11,088 nt of DNA from JAYUHK01 sp043778415 (GTDB lineage: Bacteria > Bacteroidota > Bacteroidia > Chitinophagales > Saprospiraceae), in NCBI GenBank assembly GCA_043778415.1, contig JAYWGG010000352.1:1-11088 (forward strand), given 5' to 3'. A program made the position numbers and the translations under genes. This document shows positions 1 to 6,276 of this stretch, one piece after another. The notes under the pieces are model-generated. The model did not search any database, had not been told where the DNA came from, and worked only from the letters and a program-made list of their open reading frames with translations. Each line of letters starts with the position of its first letter. Position 1 is the stretch's first letter.

Positions 1-497
1 CAAGCTCCAAAACGCCCACAGAATGTAACATCAACTGGTCGCCGACCGAACGACTGCAATGGTCAGACTTCAAGGGACGACCCGAATCAGGCTCACCCGC
101 AGTAGCGATGACGCACTCTGGATTTCAGACCTTCCCCACCAACGAAAAAATCGGCGACAGGACGTATGTGCGCACCAAAGTAGTAGCCCAATTCGACTGC
201 CACGAATCGTGGGTGCGCAGCAGCGAAAAAAACAACGACTACGCACTCAAACACGAACAAGGACACTTCGACATCAGCGAAATTTTCGCCCGCAAACTGG
301 CAAAAGAACTGAACAAAAGACCCATTTCAGTCTATTCTTACAACGAAATAATGGGCAACACTTACGACCGAATATTCAGCGAAATGAGCGACTTTCAAAT
401 CCGCTACGACAACGAAACTCGCCACAGCCTCGACCGCCCCAAACAAGCGCAGTGGAATCAACTGATTGCGGAGCAACTGGCTGCAAAAGAGCAATAA
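1..497 (+). CDS. DUF922-family protein with HExxH motif (5' end outside window)
   Basis: The frame is open from the window edge (first whole codon at base 3) to TAA at 495-497, so only the C-terminal ~164 residues are present. An internal ATG at 108 is not the true start, because family-like sequence (LQWSDFKGRPE, then SPAVAMTHSG) lies upstream of it in the same frame. The hallmark is H-E-Q-G-H followed by FDISE, encoded at 252-266. This is a zinc-metallopeptidase-type HExxH motif and is characteristic of the DUF922 family, which is often annotated as predicted secreted Zn-dependent proteases. Activity has not been established for the family as far as I know. A signal peptide would lie outside the window. 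The stop is 24 bases before the next gene, so co-transcription is plausible. The family call is from memory of the motif and the flanking LxWxDFKG signature; function is unknown. Confidence 0.8.
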   Translation, partial: SSKTPTECNINWSPTERLQWSDFKGRPESGSPAVAMTHSGFQTFPTNEKIGDRTYVRTKVVAQFDCHESWVRSSEKNNDYALKHEQGHFDISEIFARKLAKELNKRPISVYSYNEIMGNTYDRIFSEMSDFQIRYDNETRHSLDRPKQAQWNQLIAEQLAAKEQ

Positions 498-521
498 AAA
501 TTTTTAATATTTTGAAACTAA

Positions 522-1736
522 ATGTCTATATCAATACCTAAAATTTTTTCGGAAGCGCAGTACATGACGCAGCCCGAAACGCTGCAAAAACAACAAAAAA
601 CGGGTAGCCTGTTCGTCGGTATCCCGACCGAAAGCACGATGCAAGAGCAACGAGTCGCGCTCGTACCTTCGTCCGTCGCTACGCTGGTCGCCAACGGTTT
701 TAGGGTAGTCGTAGAAACGGAAGCTGGGCGAAAATCCAACTTCACCGACCTTCAATATTCAGAGGCAGGCGCCGAAATAGCCCACAGCCGCGAAGAAGTT
801 TTTGGAACGGATATTCTGATAAAAGCCGCCCCCCCGACACTGGAAGAAATAGAGCTGATGCGTCCCAACCAAATCCTAATCTCGCCGCTCCAACTGACCA
901 CCATCTCGCAAGAATATATCCAGCGACTGCAAAAAAAACGCATCATAGCTCTCGCTATGGAGTACATTCAGGACGAATCTGGGACTTTTCCCGTCGTCCG
1001 AATTATGAGCGAAATAGCGGGTTTGAGTGCCATGCTCACCGCCGCCGAACTTTTGAGCAACGACAACGGCGGCACGGGAGTTTTGCTGGGCGGCATTTCG
1101 GGCGTACCTTCGGCAAAAGTCGTAATCCTCGGAGCAGGCGTAGTCGCCGAGTTTGCTACCCGCACCGCACTTGGACTGGGGGCAGACATTAGGATTTTTG
1201 ACAACAATATTTACAAACTGATGCGGCTCCAAAATATGGTCGGGCGACAGCTTTATACGTCCGCCATCAACCCCTATCATCTGGCGGAAGAGCTGCGCAC
1301 GGCGGACGTTGCCATCGGAGCCATTCACTCCAAATCAGGGCGGACTCCCGTAGTGGTGAGCGAAGAAATGGTCGCCCAGATGAAGCAAGGCGCAGTGATT
1401 ATTGATGTCAGCATTGACCAAGGCGGCTGTTTTGCTACTTCGCGGGTCACGACGCACGAGCAGCCGACTTTTACCCAACACGGCGTGATTCACTATTGCG
1501 TCCCGAATATCGCCAGTCGAGTGTCACAAACCGCGTCGGCAGCTATTAGCAATATTTTGACCCCGATACTGCTCAAAGCGGAAGGTGCGGGCGGTATCGA
1601 AGCCCTGATTTATCAACAAATAGGACTTCGCAACGGCATCTATACCTACAAAGGATGTCTGACCAATGAATATCTCGGACAACGGTTTGACATCAAAACT
1701 ACGCACCTCGACTTGCTCATTACGTCCAATCTGTAG
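522..1736 (+). CDS. ald: Alanine dehydrogenase / PntA-family protein (catalytic Lys and His replaced)
   Basis: 404 residues. N-terminal AlaDH/PntA substrate-domain signature around 33-49 (GIPTES...QRVALVP, with R44 at the substrate-Arg position). The NAD-binding Rossmann fold has ILGAGVVAEFATR at 202-214, then D227 at the end of strand beta-2. IDQGG at 298-302 includes the conserved Asp (D299), and HYCVPN is at 324-329. Classical alanine dehydrogenase (L-alanine + NAD+ to pyruvate + NH4+) uses a Lys in KVKEP and a His in the FTxLHL segment. Here the ungapped equivalent segments read KAAPP (101-105) and SPLQL (121-125), so Lys becomes A103 and His becomes Q124. Bacteroidota homologues I remember share the His-to-Gln change, so the activity of the subfamily is unproven. 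ATG 522 was chosen; ATG 564 is an alternative giving a shorter N-terminus. No Shine-Dalgarno sequence is seen. The first ~28 residues look like a variable extension. Confidence 0.85.
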   Translation: MSISIPKIFSEAQYMTQPETLQKQQKTGSLFVGIPTESTMQEQRVALVPSSVATLVANGFRVVVETEAGRKSNFTDLQYSEAGAEIAHSREEVFGTDILIKAAPPTLEEIELMRPNQILISPLQLTTISQEYIQRLQKKRIIALAMEYIQDESGTFPVVRIMSEIAGLSAMLTAAELLSNDNGGTGVLLGGISGVPSAKVVILGAGVVAEFATRTALGLGADIRIFDNNIYKLMRLQNMVGRQLYTSAINPYHLAEELRTADVAIGAIHSKSGRTPVVVSEEMVAQMKQGAVIIDVSIDQGGCFATSRVTTHEQPTFTQHGVIHYCVPNIASRVSQTASAAISNILTPILLKAEGAGGIEALIYQQIGLRNGIYTYKGCLTNEYLGQRFDIKTTHLDLLITSNL

Positions 1737-1775
1737 CAGCAGACGAGCAACCAAAAAAGGAAATTACTTTCTCTA

Positions 1776-1820
1776 AAAATATTTTTTTTAAATATTGCTT
1801 ATTTCTAAAAAAAATATTTT
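1776..1820. repeat. AT-only 14-bp perfect inverted repeat
   Basis: The left arm is AAAATATTTTTTTT (1776-1789) and the right arm is AAAAAAAATATTTT (1807-1820), exact reverse complements around a 17-base loop. The loop holds the -33-like ATTG of the rpsT promoter, and the right arm ends on the first base of its -7 box. It could act as a weak terminator for the upstream gene, as an UP-like AT element, or be a by-product of AT-rich promoter DNA. Confidence 0.5.
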
Positions 1821-1827
1821 ACCTTTG
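1794..1827 (+). promoter_or_regulatory. Bacteroidota-type promoter for rpsT
   Basis: The -7 box TACCTTTG (1820-1827) fits the Bacteroidota consensus TAnnTTTG exactly. A weaker -33 element, ATTG, lies at 1794-1797, 22 bases upstream. The implied leader to the rpsT ATG is about 40 bases and is A-rich. Confidence 0.7.
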
Positions 1828-1873
1828 CACTCTCAAAAGAAAAATTAACAACGATAATAATAATTCAACAATA

Positions 1874-2131
1874 ATGGCACATCATAAGTCCTCCAAAAAA
1901 AGAATCCGCCAAGACGAAAAGAAACGTCTGCACGCTCGTTACTACAAAAAAACGGCTCGTACTGCTATCAGAACACTCCGCAACATCACTGACGCAGCAG
2001 ACGCTACCAAGTTCGCGCCAAAAGTAATCAGTATGATTGACAAATTGGCAAAGCGCGGCTCTATCCACGCCAACAAAGCGAGCAATCTAAAAGGAAAATT
2101 GATGCGTTTCGTCAATGCTTTGACGAAATAA
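1874..2131 (+). CDS. rpsT: Small ribosomal subunit protein bS20
   Basis: 85 residues, within the usual 84-90 for bS20. The N-terminus is MAHHKSSKKRIRQDEKKR, followed by ARYYKKTARTAIRTLRNIT and a helical C-terminal half with KRGSIHANKASNLKGKLMRFVNAL; the conserved HANKA(S/A)xxKxxL stretch is present at about residues 66-77. It is highly basic and helical, as expected for a primary 16S rRNA-binding protein of the 30S subunit that acts early in assembly. The gene is a monocistronic unit, with its own TAnnTTTG promoter upstream and a strong intrinsic terminator 40 bases after the stop. The leader is AT-rich with no Shine-Dalgarno sequence, as is common in this phylum. The gene appears intact and ordinary. 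Confidence 0.96.
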   Translation: MAHHKSSKKRIRQDEKKRLHARYYKKTARTAIRTLRNITDAADATKFAPKVISMIDKLAKRGSIHANKASNLKGKLMRFVNALTK

Positions 2132-2170
2132 GTATAGGATTTTTTGGCACTTTGTAGTCAAAAAACGAAC

Positions 2171-2215
2171 AAAAAGCACTTAACATTCTGCAAAGCGGAA
2201 CGTTAAGTGCTTTTT
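2171..2215 (+). terminator. Intrinsic terminator after rpsT
   Basis: Arms 2171-2191 and 2195-2215 (21 bases each, AAAAAGCACTTAACATTCTGC against its near reverse complement) enclose a 3-base AAA loop. There is one A/C mismatch and one G-T wobble. The flanks are A5 on the left and T5 on the right, so it could terminate in both directions. A second, weaker 9-bp stem (TTTTTTGGC 2140-2148 with GTCAAAAAA 2157-2165) lies just upstream. Confidence 0.9.
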
Positions 2216-2250
2216 CAGTTGGAGCTACTCGCAACAGTTAGATTGAAATT

Positions 2251-2283
2251 TTTGTCGGATTAAAAAAATTATTGGTATCTTTG
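2251..2283 (+). promoter_or_regulatory. Bacteroidota-type promoter for the Fic gene
   Basis: TTTG at 2251-2254 and TATCTTTG at 2276-2283 are separated by 21 bases, an excellent match to the phylum's -33/-7 arrangement. The -7 box ends only two bases before the ATG of the Fic gene, so the transcript should be leaderless or start inside the apparent coding region. Confidence 0.8.
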
Positions 2284-2285
2284 CG

Positions 2286-3155
2286 ATGGTGCGAAAGGCA
2301 AGTAAAAATTTCAGCAGTAAAAAAACTTCACGCAATATCAACGAGGTTTTTCCTCCAAAATCTTTTATTATTGTGGAAAAATTAAATTTTATTACTTCAA
2401 AGTATTTTGAAAAATACGATGAAAAACAGCCTATCACATTGACCAAACATTTCAATAAAATCAAAAATATTGGTCAAAACAGCCGAAATTTTGACTTTTA
2501 TTTTTCTAATTCGGCGGTTTATTCCGCCATGATAGAAGGAAATATCATCGATTTTGACAGCTATATGAAATACAGCCATTCGGAAATGAACAATTCCGGA
2601 AAGTCTTTTCGAGAAATTGAGGACTTGAAAACGGCTTATAATTATGCAAAAGAACACCGGTTGTCGCTCCACAACCTATTGGAATGTCACAAAATACTCT
2701 CGAAAACAATAGTCGAAGACACCAATTATCAGGGAATTATCCGAAATAAAGATGTTTTTGTGTTTGCCAACGGCAAAAAAAGATATACAAGCGCAAGCAA
2801 AGACGCAGTAAAAGCTGAAATGGACAAATTATTTGAAGATATTGACATTTTATTGAGCGAAGAGCTTTCGATAGACCAAGTATTTTATTTTGCAGCTATG
2901 TTGCATTTGGTTTTTGTCCAGATTCATCCGTTTGCCGATGGGAACGGTCGCTGCTCGAGGCTGACTGAAAAGTGGTTTTTAGCGACAAAATTAGGACTCG
3001 ACGCATGGTTTATACAGTCCGAAAAACTTTATCAAGATCGAATAGCGACTTACTATAAAAATGTACATTTGGGCGATAATTACGACACTATTGACTACGA
3101 TTATTCGATTCCGTTTCTATTGATGCTGCCGATGGCGTTGAAACTGAAAGTGTAA
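2286..3155 (+). CDS. Fic-domain protein (predicted AMP-transferase) with N-terminal inhibitory motif
   Basis: 289 residues. The Fic core motif HPFADGNGRCSR is at 214-225, matching HPFx(D/E)GNGRxxR. It includes the catalytic His214, the metal-binding Asp and the phosphate-binding Arg residues, so activity is predicted to be intact. A beta-hairpin flap candidate lies at about 157-170 (VFVFANGKKRYTSA). SAMIEGN at 80-86 matches the (S/T)xxxE(G/N)N inhibitory helix motif and lies N-terminal to the Fic core, as in class II Fic proteins, so self-inhibition is predicted. Fic enzymes typically transfer AMP from ATP to a hydroxyl of a target protein; the target is unknown. No antitoxin gene is next to it. 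The region is more AT-rich than rpsT and the paa genes, suggesting acquisition. The ATG at 2286 is the only Met start that keeps residues 1-81, but the promoter sits immediately upstream (see findings); GTG 2373 is an alternative. Confidence 0.85.
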   Translation: MVRKASKNFSSKKTSRNINEVFPPKSFIIVEKLNFITSKYFEKYDEKQPITLTKHFNKIKNIGQNSRNFDFYFSNSAVYSAMIEGNIIDFDSYMKYSHSEMNNSGKSFREIEDLKTAYNYAKEHRLSLHNLLECHKILSKTIVEDTNYQGIIRNKDVFVFANGKKRYTSASKDAVKAEMDKLFEDIDILLSEELSIDQVFYFAAMLHLVFVQIHPFADGNGRCSRLTEKWFLATKLGLDAWFIQSEKLYQDRIATYYKNVHLGDNYDTIDYDYSIPFLLMLPMALKLKV

Positions 3156-3169
3156 TACTTCATTTTTTT

Positions 3170-3754
3170 ATGAAATTCATGGCAAAAAAAATAACTCGAA
3201 AGGAACAAATCGTCGCTGCTGCTGCTCAACTTTTTCGGAACAAGGGCTACAACGCAACCACCATGCGCGACTTGGCGGAGCAAGTCGGTATGGAAGCCGC
3301 CAGCCTCTACAACCACATAAAATCCAAAGAAGAAATACTACAATATCTGTGCTTTAAGATTTCTGACCAATATATTTCGCAGCTCAACCAGATAGACCAA
3401 AATAATAATTCGGCTGCAGCTAAAATTCGAGAAATAATTCGGCTGCACATTCGCATCGCCACCACCGATGTAGCCTCCGTCCACGTCGCCAACAACGAGT
3501 GGAAACACTTGAGCGAACCGTTTTTGACCGATTTCGTCGCCGCTCGCCGCAGCTACGAAAAAAAATTCGTCAGCATTATCCAAAGTGGGATTGACCGACA
3601 AGAATTTGTAGATTTGCACCCGACGGTCGCACTTTTTACCATTCTTTCCGCCGTCCGTTGGATAGAACTTTGGTACAAACCGAGCCGCGAAGTTTCGATT
3701 CTCGAATTGGAACAAAATATTATTTCGATGCTGATGCAAGGATTGGAAAAGTAG
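3170..3754 (+). CDS. TetR/AcrR-family regulator, probable phenylacetate-pathway repressor (PaaR-like)
   Basis: 194 residues. The N-terminal TetR helix-turn-helix is clear: ITRKEQIVAAAAQLFRNKGY, then TTMRDLAEQVGMEAASLYNHIKSKEEIL at about residues 31-58. This is the usual TetR DNA-binding signature, with the recognition helix around ASLYNHI. The remaining ~135 residues form the helical ligand-binding and dimerisation domain. Start: ATG 3170 gives MKFMAKK..., and ATG 3179 gives MAKK..., which may be the real start; neither has a Shine-Dalgarno sequence. It lies 14 bases after the Fic gene and 74 bases before paaE. Its position, together with a PaaR-like operator after paaE (4943-4956), suggests that it represses paa genes and is released by phenylacetyl-CoA. 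That ligand is inferred from characterised PaaR proteins, not read from this sequence. Confidence 0.85.
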   Translation: MKFMAKKITRKEQIVAAAAQLFRNKGYNATTMRDLAEQVGMEAASLYNHIKSKEEILQYLCFKISDQYISQLNQIDQNNNSAAAKIREIIRLHIRIATTDVASVHVANNEWKHLSEPFLTDFVAARRSYEKKFVSIIQSGIDRQEFVDLHPTVALFTILSAVRWIELWYKPSREVSILELEQNIISMLMQGLEK

Positions 3755-3781
3755 TTTCTAATCGCACAAGTAATTGAACCG

Positions 3782-3814
3782 AAGTTACCGACACCTCAAA
3801 AGTGTCAGTAACTT
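3782..3814. repeat. 13-bp imperfect inverted repeat between tetR and paaE
   Basis: AAGTTACCGACAC (3782-3794) pairs with GTGTCAGTAACTT (3802-3814) around the 7-base loop CTCAAAA, with one C/A mismatch. No T-tract follows, so it is not a typical terminator. It ends 14 bases before the paaE ATG. It may be a dispersed intergenic palindrome, an mRNA leader hairpin or an operator. Confidence 0.7.
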
Positions 3815-3828
3815 GTAATCTATAATAA

Positions 3829-4923
3829 ATGAAATTTCATACGCTGACTATAAAAAATCTGCGCCGAGAAACAGAATCTTGCGTTTCGATAGCTTTCGAA
3901 ATCCCCGAATCGCTCGCCGCCGACTACCGATTTGTGCAGGGACAATACCTCACTTTGCGCAGCAACTTACCCGACGACGACGGCAACAGTGCCGAAATCC
4001 GCCGCTCCTACTCGATTTGTAGCAGCCCGCTCGACGGCGAACTGCGCATCGCTGTCAAGCAAGTCGAAGGCGGCAAATTCTCTACCTTCGCCAACCAAGA
4101 ACTTCGCACAGGCGACACGCTGGACGTGATGACTCCTACCGGCAAATTCGGTACCAAAATAGACCCGCAGCAATCCAAAAATTACGTCGCTTTTGCCGCA
4201 GGAAGTGGCATCACACCCATACTTTCTATCCTCAAAACAGTGCTTCGGGCAGAGCCAAAAAGCCACTTCACGCTCGTCTATGGCAACAAAAATACAGCTT
4301 CTGTCATTTTTAAGGAAGAAATAGAAGGGCTAAAAAATCAATACCTCGACCGCTTGAGTGTCTATCACGTTTTGAGTCGAGAGCGGCAAGACACAGAGCT
4401 TTTCAATGGTCGGATTGATGGCAAAAAATGTCACATTTTTTGCGAAAAATTAATAAATATTTCCAATTCGGACGAGTTCTTTCTCTGCGGACCTGCCGAA
4501 ATGATTGCAGAAGTTTCGGCTTCCTTGCAGTCGCACGGCATAGAAAAAAATAAAATTCACGCCGAACTTTTTGCTGCGCCAAATGCCTTCAAGCACGCAA
4601 AAACGCTGTCTGACAGTTCGCAAAGTATTGATAATCAAAATATTAGTAAAATAAGTGTCCGATTGGACGGTATCTATTACGACTTTGATTTGGCGACCGA
4701 CGGCGACAACGTACTCGATGCAGCAATGCGAGCTGGTGCCGACCTTCCGTTTGCGTGCAAAGGAGGCGTGTGCTGCACCTGTCGCGCCAAAGTGACCGAA
4801 GGCTCTGTCACAATGGACGTAAATTATGCACTCGAAGCCGAAGAGCTGTCGCAAGGCTTTGTACTCACCTGCCAGTCGCACCCGAGCAGTCCGCGAGTAG
4901 TGATAGATTTTGACGAAAAATAA
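3829..4923 (+). CDS. paaE: Phenylacetyl-CoA epoxidase reductase subunit PaaE
   Basis: 364 residues, the usual length for PaaE. Domain order: an FAD-binding ferredoxin-reductase domain with RRSYSICSSP at 58-67 (the RxYS flavin motif); an NAD(P)-binding domain with AGSGITP at 124-130 and FLCGPAEM at 218-225; and a C-terminal plant-type 2Fe-2S domain with C310, C315, C318 and C348. The segment around PFACKGGVCCTCRAKV and the later DVNYALEAEEL and TCQSHP are typical of PaaE rather than other class IA reductases. PaaE passes electrons from NADPH via FAD and the 2Fe-2S cluster to the PaaA di-iron centre, which epoxidises the ring of phenylacetyl-CoA in the cytosol. Its partner PaaA lies 3.2 kb downstream, separated by a degraded block, whereas paaE normally clusters tightly with paaABCD. 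The start is ATG 3829. A PaaR-like operator begins 19 bases after its stop. Confidence 0.95.
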   Translation: MKFHTLTIKNLRRETESCVSIAFEIPESLAADYRFVQGQYLTLRSNLPDDDGNSAEIRRSYSICSSPLDGELRIAVKQVEGGKFSTFANQELRTGDTLDVMTPTGKFGTKIDPQQSKNYVAFAAGSGITPILSILKTVLRAEPKSHFTLVYGNKNTASVIFKEEIEGLKNQYLDRLSVYHVLSRERQDTELFNGRIDGKKCHIFCEKLINISNSDEFFLCGPAEMIAEVSASLQSHGIEKNKIHAELFAAPNAFKHAKTLSDSSQSIDNQNISKISVRLDGIYYDFDLATDGDNVLDAAMRAGADLPFACKGGVCCTCRAKVTEGSVTMDVNYALEAEELSQGFVLTCQSHPSSPRVVIDFDEK

Positions 4924-4942
4924 TTTTTTTTTATTTTTTACA

Positions 4943-4956
4943 CTAACGAATGTTAG
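4943..4956. promoter_or_regulatory. PaaR-like operator palindrome
   Basis: CTAACGAATGTTAG fits 13 of 14 positions of CNAACGNNCGTTNG, the PaaR consensus as I remember it from work on Thermus. The wider ACTAAC-GAAT-GTTAGT is a perfect 6-bp inverted repeat. It overlaps the -33 region of the promoter ending at 4982, where a bound repressor would block RNA polymerase. I saw no similar site before the TetR gene, paaE, paaA or dnaB. Confidence 0.6.
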
Positions 4957-4982
4957 TTATTCAAAAAAACAGATTATCTTTG
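4953..4982 (+). promoter_or_regulatory. Bacteroidota-type promoter, possibly the ancestral paa promoter
   Basis: The -7 box TATCTTTG (4975-4982) fits TAnnTTTG exactly. The -33 element is weaker: TTAG at 4953-4956 (18-base spacing) or AATG at 4949-4952 (22). Transcription would begin around 4987-4990, so the ATG at 4950 cannot be used from it and the ATG at 5010 is favoured for the next gene. Confidence 0.65.
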
Positions 4983-5009
4983 CTTTGGGAAATGTTGAAA
5001 GTTGATACA

Positions 5010-6265
5010 ATGAATAAAAAAGAGATAGCCTACTGGTTGCTAATTTTCGCCTTTTTTACCTTTTTATCTCTCAATAGACATGCGCGGGCAGGAATATTTG
5101 ATTATCACAGCGAGATTTGGGCAGACAAAGCCGGCTATAATGTGTATCTTCCTGCTCTGTTGATTTATAGATTTGACGCACTTAATTTTCCCGACAGCGT
5201 GGATTACAAAACAGGCAACGGCTTTGTAGTCGATAAGAAAAATAATAAAATTATTACTAAATATCCTTATGGAGTTTCGCTGCTGCAAAGTCCTTTTTGG
5301 ATAACGGCTTATTTGGTGGGCAGTCAATTAGGTCAAAAAAGTGGCTACGACATAATTTTTCATCAAGCGATAGATGTGGCTGCGTCTTTTTATTTCGTTT
5401 TTGGATTATTTTTTGTTTATAAATTATTAAATAATACTAAAAACCAAGAAAAAATTGCGCTTACGCTACTTTTTGCGACATCAGATACTAATTTGTTGTA
5501 TTACGCCGTTTAGGAACTGGAATGTCCCATGTTTATTCTTTTTCTTTGTTTGCAATACTACTTTTTTTGCTTTCCAAAAAAATTTTTAGTCATCGACTAA
5601 TATTGATAAGCCTGACAATCTTAATAGTAAGACCGATAAATATAGTTTTTTTGATGCCAATATTGGTATTTTTTGATGTGGCTAATAAGAATGAATTTGT
5701 TATAAGAATGCGAAATTTGGTAAATGTTAAAAATTTTATTCTTACATTTATCTATTCTACCTTATTGTTTTTACCTCAACTGATGTATAATAATTATGCT
5801 TTTGGAAGTTGGAAAGCCAACTCATACCAGAATGAAGGATTTACATATTTGAACAATCCTAAAATACTCGAAATACTTTTTGCGCCCAATAACGGCTCAT
5901 TTTTGTATGCTCCGATTTTAGCGGTGCTTTTTGTAGCAATAATTCTAAAATTTGAATACCTAAAAAAAGTAGGTTATTTACCTATTCTACTGCTTGCAAT
6001 TTATACGATTATGTACGCAAGTTGGTGGTCTTACACTTTGGGTTGCGGATTTGGTCATAGGTGATTTGTAGATATTTTGCCAGTATTCATATATTCATTA
6101 TTTCATGTATTTAATGCAACGAATAGCAAGTTTTTATACGCCTTAATATTCGTTTTGTGCCTATATACGATAAAACTTACATTTTCTTACGACAGTTGCT
6201 TTTACGGCAAGTGGGATTGGAATTGGCAAGCGTATCAACAGCTAATTTTGACAGAACTAAAATAA
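5010..6265 (+). pseudogene. Broken polytopic membrane protein gene (possible GT-C-like glycosyltransferase relative)
   Basis: Three pieces read as one ancestral protein of about 418 residues. Piece 1 starts at ATG 5010 (MNKKEIAYWLLIFAFF, a transmembrane start) and ends at TAG 5511-5513. Piece 2 is in another frame and resumes with MSHVYSFSLFA at 5522. It stops at TGA 6062-6064 after GCGFGHR, and the same frame continues with FVDILPVFIYS to TAA 6263-6265. Restoring one base between the GAA at 5514-5516 and the ATG at 5522 joins the frames (E-T/P-G-M-S-H). The TGA is one substitution from TCA, which would give GHRSFVD. Several hydrophobic segments and the AGYNVYLPALLIYRFD and TKYPYGVSLLQSPF stretches resemble Bacteroidota membrane proteins related to GT39-type enzymes. 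That family assignment is uncertain. Using ATG 4950 would put the start upstream of the promoter's -7 box. Confidence 0.75.
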
Positions 6266-6276
6266 ATTTTACAAAC

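Noticed and set aside
59..541. 160-residue ORF at the left edge overlapping the DUF922 gene
   Set aside because: It is an out-of-frame shadow of the DUF922 frame: composition is Arg/Gln/Thr-rich with no recognisable domain, while the other frame carries HEQGH and the family signature.
876..1328. 150-residue antisense ORF inside the alanine-dehydrogenase gene
   Set aside because: Mirror of a well-conserved sense gene, with no domain and no promoter; the same applies to the antisense ORFs in paaE, paaA and dnaB (for example 8339-9031).
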